A DNA stretch of 55,064 nt from Salidesulfovibrio brasiliensis JCM 12178 (lineage in GTDB: Bacteria > Desulfobacterota > Desulfovibrionia > Desulfovibrionales > Desulfovibrionaceae), in NCBI RefSeq assembly GCF_001311825.1, contig NZ_BBCB01000012.1:1-55064 (forward strand), read 5' to 3'. Below, one piece after another: positions 44,308 to 53,380 of this stretch. The notes under the pieces were generated by a model. The model was not told the DNA's origin, did not search any database, and saw nothing but the letters and a program-made list of their open reading frames with translations. A program made the translations under genes and the position numbers. Numbering within the stretch: position 1 is the first letter of the stretch; the number at the start of each line of letters is the position of its first letter.

Positions 44308-45269
44308 ATGGTCAAAACCACCGACATCCTGCTCGAGGCCGGTACCAACGAACTCGAAATCGTGGAGTTCTACCTTGAGGAAGAACCCCGCGAGGAAGGC
44401 GAGAGCAAGTCCTACAAGGCGTTCTACGGCGTCAACGTCGCCAAGGTTCTCGAGATCATCCGGATGCCGGAAGTCACTGAAATGCCTGAGGTTTCTCATC
44501 CGGCAGTGCTCGGCGCGTTCAACCTGCGCTCCCGCATCATCCCGCTTTTGGATCTCGCCCTCTGGCTGAAGAAAAAACGCATCGAGAAGGAACCGCCCAA
44601 GGTCATCGTCACCGAGTTCAACAACGTGACCTCGGCCTTCATGGTTTCGGGCGTGACCCGCATCCACCGCATCAGCTGGGAAGACGTCGAGGCGCCGAAC
44701 AAGTATGTCTCGGCCCTGTCGAGCGACTCCATCACCGGCGTGGTCAAGTTCTCGGACCGCATGGTCTTCATTCTCGACCTCGAACGCATCGTGGCCGAGC
44801 TGAACCCGGCGCTGAAGCTCAAGTTCGACGACAACGTGACCTTCGACGAGCACTCCGGATACCGCGCCTCATCACCGACGACTCGCCGCTCATCCGCGAG
44901 ATGATCCGCGACCTGCTTCGTCAGGCCGGATTTCAGGTGGAAAAGACCAACAATGGTCGCGAGTGCTGGGACCGTCTCGTGGAGCTCAAACAGCGCGCAC
45001 AGGAAGAGGAGCGGCCCATCACGGACTATGTTCAGGTCATCATTTCGGACATCGAGATGCCCATGATGGATGGCCACAGCCTGACCAAACGCGTCAAGGA
45101 GGACCCCGTTCTGCGCGAACTGCCGGTCATCCTCTTCTCCTCGCTCATCACGGAGAAGCTGCGCCACAAGGGTGAGTCCGTGGGTGCCGACGACCAGATT
45201 TCCAAACCGGAGATCACCCAGTTGGCCATCCGCGCAGCCAACCTGATTCAGGGCCGCGACCCCATCTAG
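44308..45269 (+). CDS. cheV: Chemotaxis coupling protein CheV (frameshifted)
   Basis: CheV joins a CheW-like domain (residues 1 to about 170; FYGVNVAKVLEIIRMPEVTE, GAFNLRSRIIPLLDLALWL) to a receiver domain. Reading is in frame to DEHSGYRA; then one C is missing near 44867 (GCCCTC read as GCCTC). The next frame gives LITDDSPLIREMIRDLLRQA, the phosphoacceptor Asp in ISDIEMPMMDG and the Lys of DQISKPE. The 962-base span is one short of 321 codons; repaired length is 320. It couples receptors to CheA and buffers phosphate. AAGGA lies ahead of the ATG. Confidence 0.93.
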
Positions 45270-45349
45270 AGGCCGTGGTCAGCATCCGGCATGCCACAAA
45301 CACGGCATGACCAGACACATTTCATGCCCCCCTACCAACGGAGGCCCTC

Positions 45350-45787
45350 ATGAACCGTTTTGCCATCACGACATTTCTTATCGTCTCACTGATGACAGCC
45401 ACCGGCTGCGCCAACCGTGCCCAGCAGGGTGCGGGCATAGGCGCACTGGCCGGCTCCACCATCGGCGCGCTGACCTTCAAGGACAAAGCCCTCGGTGCCG
45501 CGGTCGGGGCAGGTGTCGGCATGATGATGGGTTACATCGTGGGTAACGAATGGGACAAGGCCGACGAACAGCGCGTCCAGCAGACGCTGGAGCACACCCG
45601 CTCTGACCAGACCAACACCTGGACCAATCCGGATACCGGCAACGCCTATTCCGCAACCCCCACTCCGCCGTACATGCAGGACAACAGGCTGTACCGCGAC
45701 GTCACCATCAAGGACGAAAAGACCGGAAAGAGCATCGTTGCCAAGGCCTGGCGCGACGAAAACGGGGTCTGGCACCTGAAGCAGTAA
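45350..45787 (+). CDS. Glycine-zipper lipoprotein
   Basis: 145 residues. A lipoprotein signal peptide ends in a lipobox (SLMTATGC), so Cys20 should carry lipid. A glycine-zipper stretch follows (GAGIGALAGSTIGALT, then GAAVGAGVGMMMGYIVGNEW), a motif that packs in or on the outer membrane. The C-terminal part resembles 17-kDa surface-antigen proteins (IVAKAWRDENGVWHLKQ). Exact role unknown. GGAGG precedes the ATG. Terminator 27 bases downstream. Confidence 0.8.
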   Translation: MNRFAITTFLIVSLMTATGCANRAQQGAGIGALAGSTIGALTFKDKALGAAVGAGVGMMMGYIVGNEWDKADEQRVQQTLEHTRSDQTNTWTNPDTGNAYSATPTPPYMQDNRLYRDVTIKDEKTGKSIVAKAWRDENGVWHLKQ

Positions 45788-45814
45788 CGCTTTTCAAGAG
45801 ATTGCAAGACGAGA

Positions 45815-45849
45815 GAAAGCCCCCGTCCCTGCCCGGGACGGGGGCTTTC
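45815..45849. terminator. Bidirectional terminator between the lipoprotein and nrdD
   Basis: A perfect 15-bp stem (GAAAGCCCCCGTCCC / GGGACGGGGGCTTTC) with a five-base loop. It serves the plus-strand lipoprotein and the minus-strand nrdD, which end 27 and 25 bases away. Confidence 0.85.
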
Positions 45850-45874
45850 CCATATCCTCATTCCCGAGGTAACC

Positions 45875-47927
45875 CTAATCGCAGCCGCATTCGGAGAACA
45901 CGACGCGATCGGTGTACTCGGCCTGTTTGCCCTTGTTCCAGCGGGAAACCGGGCGGTAGTAGCCGACGATGCGGGTATAGACTTCGGCTTCCTCGCCGCA
46001 CTGCGGGCACTCGAAGTGCTCGCCGTGCAGGTAGCCGTGCTCCTTGCACACCGAGAAGGTCGGCGTGATGGAGATATAGGGCATCTTGGTCTTGGTAAAG
46101 GCCGTGACGATGAACCGCTTGAGGGAATCAATGTCGGCCACGGCTTCGCGAGATAGGTGTGGAACACCGTGCGCCCGTATAAAGGGGCTGCAACTGATCC
46201 TGATGCTCCAGCGCGAAGAGCACGTCATCGGACAGGCCGACCGGCAGCGCGGTGGAGTTGGTGTAATACGGGGTGCCGTTGCCCTGCGCCTGAATGTCCG
46301 CGTAGAGCGACTTGTCGATCTTGGCCAGACGGTAGCTGGTGCCTTCCGCCGGGGTGGCCTCGAGGTTGTACATGTTGCCGGTCTCCTCCTGAAAGTCGGA
46401 GGTCAGGCGTCGCAGGTGATTCAGGGTGCGGCGCATGAGCCGGATGCCGGAATCGGTGTGAATTCCCTTGCCGATCAGGTTCATGCAGGCCTCATGGCCG
46501 CCGAGAATCCCGATGGTGGAGAAGTGGCCCTTGTAGCCGTTCTTCAGGTACCGCTTGGACCACGGGAACATGCCGTTCTCGAGGTTGTCGCTGATGAGCT
46601 TGCGCTTGTACTCGAGGGAGTTCTTGGCCATGGTCGCATACTCGCTGATCAGATCGAGGAAATCGTCCTCGGAGTTGGCGAGGTAGGCGAGCTTGGGCAG
46701 GTTCAACGTGACAACGCCGATGGAGCCGGTCAGGTCGCCCGCGCCGAAGAGACCGCCGGTCTTCTTGCGCAGTTCGCGCAGGTCCATCTGCAAACGGCAG
46801 CACATGGAGCGGACGTCTTCCGGCGAAAGATCGGAGTTGATGAAGTTCTGGAAGTACGGAACACCGTACTTGGCAGTGAGCTTGAGGAGCAATTCTCCTA
46901 TCTCGGAATCCCACGGAAAGTCTTCGGTAATGTTGTAGGTGGGGATCGGGAAGGAGAAAATGCGGCCATGGTAGTCGCCGCCGAGCATGACTTCGAGGAA
47001 TGCCTTGTTGATCATCAGCATTTCCTCGCGGTAGTCGTCGTAGGTGTCGTCCTGCAACTCGCCCCCGACGATGACCGCTTCCTTGGCTATGTGCTTGGGC
47101 GGCACAAGGTCGAAGGTCAGGTTGGTGAACGGGCTCTGCCCGCCCCAGCGGGAGGTGGTGTTCAGGTTGAACACGAACTTCTGCATGGCCTGCCGCACCT
47201 GATCGTAGCTCAGGCCGTCCTTGCGGACGAACGGGGCCAGATAGGTGTCCACGTTGTTGAAGGCCTGCGCACCGGCCCACTCGTTCTGGAGGGTGCCGAG
47301 GAAATTGTTCATCTGCCCGAGGGCGGTGTCGAAGTGCTTTGCGGGTCCGGCAGACGCGCGGCCTTCGAGGGAGAAGCCTTCCAACAGCAGGTCGCGCAGA
47401 CTCCAGCCGGCGCAGTACCCGGCCAGACCGAAGGAGAGGTCGTGGATGTGGAAGTAGCCGTGCTCATGGGCCAGCCGGATTTCCTCGGGATATTTTTCCA
47501 GGGCGTAGCGGGCCTGAACCGTTCCGGAGAGATGCAGCATGAGCCCCTGAAAGGAGTGGGTCATGTTGGCGTTTTCGCTCACGCGCCAGTCAGCCTTGCC
47601 CAGATAGTCGTCAATGACGTCCTTGATGTCCAGGAACGCCGCCTTCTGGGAGCGGATGCCGCGACGCTTCTCGCGGTAGGTGATGTATTTTTTGGCTACG
47701 TCGAACTGGCGGGCTTCCATGAGCACCTGCTCGACCATATCCTGAACATGTTCCTGTTCGGGGATATCCTTGTCGGCAAGTTTCTGCTCGACCTTTTTTC
47801 CCAGTCGCTTGGCCAGGAGCGGATCCTTGACGCCGCTGGCCTTGAGGGCCTTGAAGATGGCCTGGGCAATGCGGTCAGTTGACCACGTTTCCAGCCGGCC
47901 GTCTCGTTTCATAATCTGGCTGGGCAT
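45875..47927 (-). CDS. nrdD: Anaerobic (class III) ribonucleoside-triphosphate reductase (two frameshifts near its end)
   Basis: NrdD reduces ribonucleotides to deoxyribonucleotides without oxygen, using a glycyl radical. An ATP-cone starts the protein (IMKRDGRLETWSTDRIAQAI), then the catalytic barrel (NVDTYLAPFVRKDGLSYDQV; MCCRLQMDLRELRKKTGGLF). Near the end two single G losses, near 46172 (GGCGGC read as GGCGC) and near 46148 (CTCGGCG read as CTCGCG), hide YTGGTVFHTYLGEAVADIDS. The last part holds the Cys pair (FECPQCGEE) and the glycyl-radical loop (TRIVGYYRPV). Span is two bases short of 685 codons; repaired length 684. Start chosen at MPSQIMKRDG with GGGAG upstream. Confidence 0.93.
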
Positions 47928-48558
47928 TCTCCTTCTCCCTCCTCGGTTCAACGTAATCCTGCAGTTTCAATGAAAAGCCCGCGGGCAGATAGCTGCGGGC
48001 GACGTCGATATCTTCCTGAGTGAGCCCCGGAACCTTCGTGAGCCGGAAGTAGAAGGATGCGGGGCTTTTTTCGGCGATGGCGAAAACCTTTTCGAGGTTG
48101 GCCTGTGCGGCCAGCTCGGAAACGGCCATGCCGGTCAGCTCGGGATATTTATTGTACGGACCCTTGACGTCCACGGCGAACACGTCCGCGAGGTTGTACT
48201 CGAGGATGTCTTCGATGACTTCCGGACGCATGCCGTTGGAGTCCACCTTGACGGGCAGTTTGAACTTCTTGAGTTCGTAGAGAAGCTCGCCGAGGTACGG
48301 CGTGCAGGTCGGCTCTCCGCCGGTGATGGTCACACCGTCGAGCCAGGAGGCGCGGCTCCGGAAGTAGGCCTTTACCGCGCTGCCGGAAATGGGCGGAAGC
48401 TTGGACATGCTCCATGCGAGCGTGGCGTTGTGGCAAGTGGGGCAGCGCAGGTTGCAACCGCCGAGAAAAATGACGGAACACGGCCTGCCGGGCCAGTCGC
48501 AGAGGCTGTACTGTTCAAATCCCCGGACTGCGTTCCATACATTCTTCGTTTCACTCAT
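47875..48558 (-). CDS. nrdG: Anaerobic ribonucleotide reductase activase (radical SAM)
   Basis: 227 residues. It makes the glycyl radical on NrdD. The 4Fe-4S cysteines C35, C39 and C42 are in GGCNLRCPTCHNATL, after the family start GFEQYSLCDWPGRPCSVIFL; TITGGEPT is the SAM-binding GGE motif. This is the longer NrdG2 type. The start at 48558 has AGGA about 10 bases upstream; the frame stays open 74 codons further but that part is unlike the family. Its end overlaps the nrdD start by 53 bases, so the two are coupled. Confidence 0.92.
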   Translation of the reverse strand: MSETKNVWNAVRGFEQYSLCDWPGRPCSVIFLGGCNLRCPTCHNATLAWSMSKLPPISGSAVKAYFRSRASWLDGVTITGGEPTCTPYLGELLYELKKFKLPVKVDSNGMRPEVIEDILEYNLADVFAVDVKGPYNKYPELTGMAVSELAAQANLEKVFAIAEKSPASFYFRLTKVPGLTQEDIDVARSYLPAGFSLKLQDYVEPRREKENAQPDYETRRPAGNVVN

Positions 48559-49089
48559 GCTCGTCTGTCCTTGGCGTATCATAATGAAGTTGGGCCGGGC
48601 GACCCCGGCCGTCGGCGACCAAAAAGCCTCCTGAAGAAGGACGCGGCCACCGCAAATTGGTATACCCGCTCCCTCGGTTTTTGTACAGGGGGTACGGCCG
48701 CTCTCCTGCAAAACTTCGCCCTTGACAGCTCGTTTAAAGCAATTACGGCAGATTACAGCTTCTGGTGAAAACTTTTCCACAGTCGTATCAGACAGAGGAG
48801 CGTGAAATTCCTTGTCTTTTTTTAGAATAACTTTAGAAACTTTTTTTTTTGGATGGGTCCGGGAGGTGATTTCGACAGGTTCCAGTGACAGAAAGGTAAC
48901 ATCGCCGGTCGCCGTCGAAGAGAAATCCTTCTATCACAAGGCACTTCGGCTGGAAACAATTTTCAGCCAGAAATCCACAAGAAAAAATAGGGTATTTTCC
49001 CGGTTTGAAGACCGAAAACCGGGAACCCCTTGACATTGCATGATTGATTCAATCCCGAAGGGCAATTCCCCCTTGAATGGACAAGAAAC
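48559..49089. other. Long A/T-richer intergenic region between nrdG and the sigma-54 promoter
   Basis: No gene is supported. The nrdG side (48559-48800) can form GC hairpins on the minus strand, including GCGGCC paired with GGCCGC around a GTAC-N5-GTAC element, and may be a 5' leader. A run of ten T is at 48841-48850, and a direct repeat TTCTAAA-N4-TTCTAAA with an 11-base period is on the minus strand near 48821-48838. The right side carries the dyads described separately. Confidence 0.5.
48997..49025. promoter_or_regulatory. Dyad, candidate enhancer site for a sigma-54 activator
   Basis: TTCCCGGTTT-N9-AAACCGGGAA, a perfect 10-bp inverted repeat centred about 106 bases before the predicted sigma-54 start site, the usual place of an activator site. 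A second dyad GATTGA-T-TCAATC is at 49042-49054. No T-run follows, so it is not a terminator for either side. Confidence 0.5.
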
Positions 49090-49107
49090 CGGGCACGCCC
49101 TTTGCTT
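49090..49107 (+). promoter_or_regulatory. Sigma-54 (RpoN) promoter
   Basis: GGCACG at 49092-49097 and TTGC at 49102-49105 give the GG-N10-GC spacing of the consensus TGGCACG-N4-TTGC; only the first T is replaced by G. Transcription would start near 49117, leaving a leader of about 120 bases before the SGNH gene. Confidence 0.65.
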
Positions 49108-49237
49108 ATATCTAAAAAAAACCTTCGATAGTTTCCTTGAGTGAATAACGGGAAAACGTATCGATCAGGTTGCTTCTATTGACGCCCGACCAATTCGGTG
49201 GCAATGCCTTTGGTTCCAAACGCAGGAAACAATACCC

Positions 49238-50293
49238 ATGCTGAATAACACCTTCACTCGTGCCATGAAACGGCTCGGCCTTCCCGGAAGGACTGAGACC
49301 GCTCCCGCAGAACCCATTCGTACCGCATGGTCGCCACCGCGCGCCGTGGCCGATCCCGACTGCATCCTCAGGGGCAACCCGCGCCATCCCGGCCATGACC
49401 CGCAAGGCTTCCGCAATGCGCAACCCCTGCGCGAGGCCGATATCTGCGTCCTCGGCGGATCCTTCGCCTACGGCGCGGGCGTCGGGGACGAACAATGCTG
49501 GCCGAAGCTGCTCGGCTGGATAGGCGACACAACGGTCTTCAACGCCGCGTTTCGCGGCTGGGGCCCGATGCAGGCTGCCATCGTCATAGAGGAAATGCTT
49601 CAGCGCAACCCGTCTCGTGTCATCCTGACCCTGCACTCGTGCGATGCCCGCCGGGCCTTCCTTGGCGCGGCCCGATCGCGCCACGAGCTTGCCCGCACGG
49701 TCTGGAAACCGGAATATGAAAACGTCGAAGTCCCCACCCTCCTCATCAAGGACATGGCCGCCAAAGCCTACCGGCTGGAACGTCAGGCCAATCCCGACGC
49801 CGACCCCGGCGAGCTGCTGGCGGTCATCGCGGATCGCGGCGTCCCAGACTTCAACCGCTTCGAACTCGGCGGAGCCCGCCTCTACCTTGCGGATAACGTC
49901 TGCCGCGCGGCACAGGCCCACGGCACCCACGCCGTGGAGGCCGGACACGCCGTTCTGAAATACTGCCTGGAGCACATAGCCCGCATGACGCAGGATGCCG
50001 GGGCGGAGCTGACAATCCTTCTGGCCCCGAGCCGGGAGTACGTCGCCTTCACCCGCATGCACGAGGCCGTGGTGCGCTCGCCCGAAACGCTTCGCGCCCT
50101 CGGCCAGACCGAGGCGCGCACCATGAACCGCCTCAAATACGCATGCGACAACATCCGCGCCGAGCACTACGAATTGACGGACGCGCTGGCAGCCGCCCTG
50201 CCCCGACGCATCTTCCCGCAGGACTCCCGCGACGGAAACCCTTCGCCCAAAGGGTGCAGGCTCATTGCCGAAACCGTGCATCGTCTGCTTTAA
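49238..50293 (+). CDS. SGNH/GDSL-like hydrolase-fold protein, catalytic His replaced
   Basis: 351 residues, no signal peptide. Block I with the nucleophile is ICVLGGSFAYGAGVGD (Ser75), followed by an SGNH block II region (VFNAAFRGWGPMQA). The C-terminal block, normally a D-G-H-P type motif, reads RDGNPSPKGCRLIAETV, with Asn where the catalytic His is expected. Such proteins cleave or transfer acyl groups on sugars or lipids. Here activity is uncertain. Preceded by a sigma-54 promoter and an upstream dyad. A role in envelope or flagellar glycan modification is only a guess from the promoter type. A weak AGGA lies 10 bases before the ATG. Confidence 0.7.
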   Translation: MLNNTFTRAMKRLGLPGRTETAPAEPIRTAWSPPRAVADPDCILRGNPRHPGHDPQGFRNAQPLREADICVLGGSFAYGAGVGDEQCWPKLLGWIGDTTVFNAAFRGWGPMQAAIVIEEMLQRNPSRVILTLHSCDARRAFLGAARSRHELARTVWKPEYENVEVPTLLIKDMAAKAYRLERQANPDADPGELLAVIADRGVPDFNRFELGGARLYLADNVCRAAQAHGTHAVEAGHAVLKYCLEHIARMTQDAGAELTILLAPSREYVAFTRMHEAVVRSPETLRALGQTEARTMNRLKYACDNIRAEHYELTDALAAALPRRIFPQDSRDGNPSPKGCRLIAETVHRLL

Positions 50294-50381
50294 GAGCCGT
50301 CCCGGAGTTGACTCCGCCGCCGCATGACCTTACCTTTTTGTGGCCGATCACCACTGCAACAACGCCACAAGGAGTCGAGGG

Positions 50382-50672
50382 ATGACCGACACTTGCAAAG
50401 AAAACCCCATGAAGGGCATGTCCCTGCCCGAAATGTCCTTCACCACCTTCATATACTCGCTGAGTTCCTCGGCCATGGTCGCGCTGGGCGAAGCCCCGGA
50501 CCCGGCCAGCGGAAAAGTCGAGTTCCAGCCGCATCTGGCCAAGCACACCATAGATATTCTCGGCATGCTCCAGAGCAAGTTCGACAACGGACTTGAGCAG
50601 GATGAACGCAAGCTCCTGTGCGACCTGCTCTACAACCTGCGCATGGCATACGTGAACAAGTCCGGAGAATAG
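50382..50672 (+). CDS. DUF1844 protein
   Basis: 96 residues. The pattern LPEMSFTTFIYSLSSSAMVA, LGEAPDPASGKVEFQPHLAK, IDILGMLQSKFDNGLEQDER and LLCDLLYNLRMAYV is that of the uncharacterised DUF1844 family, widespread in delta-proteobacteria. Mostly helical; no function known. ATG at 50382 with AAGGAG seven bases upstream. Its stop is one base from the argC ATG, so the two are co-transcribed. Confidence 0.8.
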   Translation: MTDTCKENPMKGMSLPEMSFTTFIYSLSSSAMVALGEAPDPASGKVEFQPHLAKHTIDILGMLQSKFDNGLEQDERKLLCDLLYNLRMAYVNKSGE

Positions 50673-50673
50673 G

Positions 50674-51729
50674 ATGAACAAGAAGATCGCAGCCGGCCTC
50701 GTCGGCGTTACCGGCTATGCCGGGATGGAACTGGCACGCCTCATGCCCGCGCATCCGTCAATGGAACTGGTGCGCGTGACGTCCCGCTCGGATGCGGGCA
50801 AGCAGTTGGTGGAGCTGTATCCGTTCCTGCAGGGGCTGGAACTGGGCGAACTGGAAATCACGCAGCCCGATGCCCGAGACCTTGCCACCACCTGCGACAT
50901 CGTTTTTCTGGCCGTACCCCACAAGGCGGCCATGGAGATCGCCGCCACCCTGCTGGCCGAAGGCGTCAAGGTCGTGGACCTCTCCGCCGACTTCCGCCTC
51001 AGGGACCGCTGCGTCTACGAACAATGGTATGACGTGGAGCACACGCAGGCCGAACTGCTCGAAAGCGCGGTCTACGGCCTGCCGGAACTCTACGCTGACC
51101 GCATCCCGCTGGCCTCGCTCATCGCCAACCCCGGCTGCTACCCCACGGCGTCCATCCTCGGGCTGGCCCCGGCCATGAAACAGGGACTGGTCCACACCGA
51201 CGGCGTGGTGATCGACGCCAAATCCGGGACCTCGGGCGCGGGACGCGGCGCCAAGGTCCCCTCGCTTTTCTGCGAAGTGCATGACTCCTTCCGCGCCTAC
51301 GGGCTACCCTCGCACCGCCACACCCCTGAAATCGAACAGGAAGTCTCGGCGCTGGCCGGGACAGACATCACCCTCTCGTTCAACACGCACCTGCTGCCCA
51401 TCGACCGCGGCATCCTCGCCACCATCTACACGCAGCTCAAGGACGGCGTCACCGCCGAAGCCGTGCGCGAAGCCTACGACAGCTTCTACGCCGACAAGCC
51501 CTACGTGCGGGTGCTGCCCGAGGGCAAGCTGCCGGAAACCCGCTTCGTGCGCGGCACCATGTTCTGCGACATCGGCCTCGTGGTGGACCCGCGCACCAAT
51601 CGGCTGGTGATCCTTTCGGCCATCGACAACCTGTGCCGGGGCGCTTCCGGGCAGGCGCTGGCAAACGCGAACCTCATCTGCGGCCTGCCGCTGGAAGCCG
51701 GGCTTCCCGCAACGCCGCTCATGCCCTAA
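50674..51729 (+). CDS. argC: N-acetyl-gamma-glutamyl-phosphate reductase
   Basis: 351 residues. It reduces N-acetylglutamyl phosphate with NADPH in arginine synthesis. The dinucleotide site is AGLVGVTGYAGMEL, the catalytic Cys155 is in IANPGCYPTAS, and the substrate-site segment is GLPSHRHTPEIEQE. Intact, starting one base after DUF1844. No other arg genes are in the window. Confidence 0.95.
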   Translation: MNKKIAAGLVGVTGYAGMELARLMPAHPSMELVRVTSRSDAGKQLVELYPFLQGLELGELEITQPDARDLATTCDIVFLAVPHKAAMEIAATLLAEGVKVVDLSADFRLRDRCVYEQWYDVEHTQAELLESAVYGLPELYADRIPLASLIANPGCYPTASILGLAPAMKQGLVHTDGVVIDAKSGTSGAGRGAKVPSLFCEVHDSFRAYGLPSHRHTPEIEQEVSALAGTDITLSFNTHLLPIDRGILATIYTQLKDGVTAEAVREAYDSFYADKPYVRVLPEGKLPETRFVRGTMFCDIGLVVDPRTNRLVILSAIDNLCRGASGQALANANLICGLPLEAGLPATPLMP

Positions 51730-51734
51730 AGGGT

Positions 51735-51763
51735 TTGACAAGACAGGCCGGGTGGTGCATAGC
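51735..51763 (+). promoter_or_regulatory. Possible promoter of the PHP-domain gene
   Basis: TTGACA (51735-51740), 17 bases, CATAGC (51758-51763), just past the argC stop and 46 bases before the PHP gene. Confidence 0.4.
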
Positions 51764-51808
51764 CGCCTTGCCCACGCGGCAAAACCCGCACCCCGGGGGA
51801 ACGAGAAA

Positions 51809-52696
51809 ATGACCACGTTCGACCTGCATTTTCACGCCAACGTGCATGGCCTGAAGCGGAGCTCCAAGGCTCGCCGCATGCTCAAGCACGTGGAATTTCT
51901 GAAAGCGCACCAGTTGGACTACCTCGCTTCCACCGAGCATTCCTACAAGAATCCGCTCGAAGCCTACCAACGGCTGGCCGACAGCACCGACGCCCTTGGG
52001 ACCACCATCATTCCGGGCGTGGAATCCGTCTCCTCCGAAGGCATCGACATCATCTTCCTGTACCGCGACGAAGCCGCCCTCAAACGCGGCCTCGGCGACG
52101 TGAAGAGCTTTGCATGGTCGGTGCGCGACGTGAAAAACATCCGCCGCAACACCGGGGCGCTGGCCGTGGTGCCGCACCCCTTTCACATCAGCGTCACCGC
52201 AGCGGGCAGCAACCTGTCCGCCCGCGCCTACAAGCTCCTTTTGAACAACACGGACTACATCGAGGTACACAACGGCTCGGCCCTGAACCTCGACAAGCGC
52301 CTCAAGAAAAGCTGCACCAAGCCGCTCTTCCCGCGCACCATCCGCAAGATGCAGTGGACCCTCGACCTGCCTATGCACCAGCGCGGCAAGCGCCTCGGCT
52401 GGTCTGTCGGGTCCGACGCCCACTTCCCCGGCGAACAGTACATCGTAGGCAAGACCGACGCCGTGGTCCGCTCCGGCGAGGATGTCTTCGACTTCCTCGC
52501 CCGCCGCGTGCGTTTCGAACAGGTCCCGCTCATGCCCGTGGAGTCCACCTCCATGGCCATCAACTACACCCTGCTGCGCTCACTGTGCAGCACCCTGAAG
52601 GAAGGCGCCATCAAGCGCTACCGCAAAGCCCACCGCCACGCGCCCGCGCTTGCGCAGGCCACGCTCGGCTGCTTTGCACTGCACCGGCTTTTCTAG
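51809..52696 (+). CDS. PHP-domain metal-dependent hydrolase
   Basis: 295 residues. PHP metal-binding motifs are present in order: DLHFHANVHG at the start, STEHS, PGVES, VPHPFHI and SVGSDAHFPG. The family uses two or three metals to hydrolyse phosphoesters, as in histidinol phosphatase and nucleases. The substrate is unknown. Start taken at MTTFDLHFHA; reading is open for 19 codons upstream but without family likeness. Directly followed by a CDP-alcohol transferase, suggesting a phospholipid-linked substrate (inference). Confidence 0.82.
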   Translation: MTTFDLHFHANVHGLKRSSKARRMLKHVEFLKAHQLDYLASTEHSYKNPLEAYQRLADSTDALGTTIIPGVESVSSEGIDIIFLYRDEAALKRGLGDVKSFAWSVRDVKNIRRNTGALAVVPHPFHISVTAAGSNLSARAYKLLLNNTDYIEVHNGSALNLDKRLKKSCTKPLFPRTIRKMQWTLDLPMHQRGKRLGWSVGSDAHFPGEQYIVGKTDAVVRSGEDVFDFLARRVRFEQVPLMPVESTSMAINYTLLRSLCSTLKEGAIKRYRKAHRHAPALAQATLGCFALHRLF

Positions 52697-52708
52697 TATT
52701 TGTCGGCA

Positions 52709-53311
52709 ATGGACTATTTCAACCTTCAGGAACGGTCCTCGAGACAGCTCTTCACGTCCTTCCGCGACGCCGCCTTCGGGCCGGTGGTCTCGCTGCTCGC
52801 CCGCATCGGGGTCACGCCGAATCAGGTGACGTTCGTCGGCGTCCTTTTTCTGCTGGCAACCGCGCTGGCCCCTGCCGACTACGCATGGACGGCCACCGGG
52901 CTCATGGCGCTCTACGTGCTGTGCGACGGTCTGGACGGTCCGCTGGCCCGAAGGACCGGACGCGACCATTCCGGCGGATCGCTCATGGACATCGTGGCCG
53001 ACCAGCTGGGCGTGGCCGTGCTGCCTGCCGCAGCCGTGCAGCACCTGAACGCCTGGGGACCGGGAATGGTCCTTTTCGCCAGCTCCTACCTCATCTTCAT
53101 CGCGCTGGTACTTTACGCCAACGAGTTGCAGGTCCGGCTGCGCGTATTCGTGCGCCTCAAGTACCTCTTCTTTCTCCTGTACCTGCTCTCGCTGCACCTG
53201 AACCGGGACTTCGTCTCATGGCCATGCGCGGCGATCACTCTCTACTACGTGGCCGAGGCACAGAACATCCTCCTTCGCATCTACCGACACCACGACGACA
53301 GCCGGGATTAA
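52709..53311 (+). CDS. CDP-alcohol phosphatidyltransferase family membrane protein
   Basis: 200 residues with about five to six membrane segments. The family signature is complete: CDGLDGPLARRTGRDHSGG, then SLMDIVAD, with metal-binding D73, D76, D94 and D98. These enzymes transfer a phosphoalcohol between CDP and an alcohol at the inner membrane to make phospholipids or related polymers. The acceptor cannot be told. ATG at 52709 is 12 bases after the PHP gene and lacks a clear ribosome-binding site, so translation may be coupled. Confidence 0.85.
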   Translation: MDYFNLQERSSRQLFTSFRDAAFGPVVSLLARIGVTPNQVTFVGVLFLLATALAPADYAWTATGLMALYVLCDGLDGPLARRTGRDHSGGSLMDIVADQLGVAVLPAAAVQHLNAWGPGMVLFASSYLIFIALVLYANELQVRLRVFVRLKYLFFLLYLLSLHLNRDFVSWPCAAITLYYVAEAQNILLRIYRHHDDSRD

Positions 53312-53380
53312 CCCCCGCAACCGCCTGTAACAACTGTTTTCATCTTGCAGTACCGGGGCTATTCCGCTAAGCCCCCCTGC

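Noticed and set aside
46128..47927. nrdD as a truncated pseudogene lacking its glycyl-radical end
   Set aside because: The whole C-terminus is present in adjacent frames; two single-base losses explain it.
48559..48780. 74-codon N-terminal extension of nrdG with a CRNC motif
   Set aside because: Base composition changes to A/T-rich, codons look random and the family starts at 48558; treated as leader.
48841..48850. Run of ten T as an intrinsic terminator
   Set aside because: No GC stem precedes it on either strand and no gene ends there.
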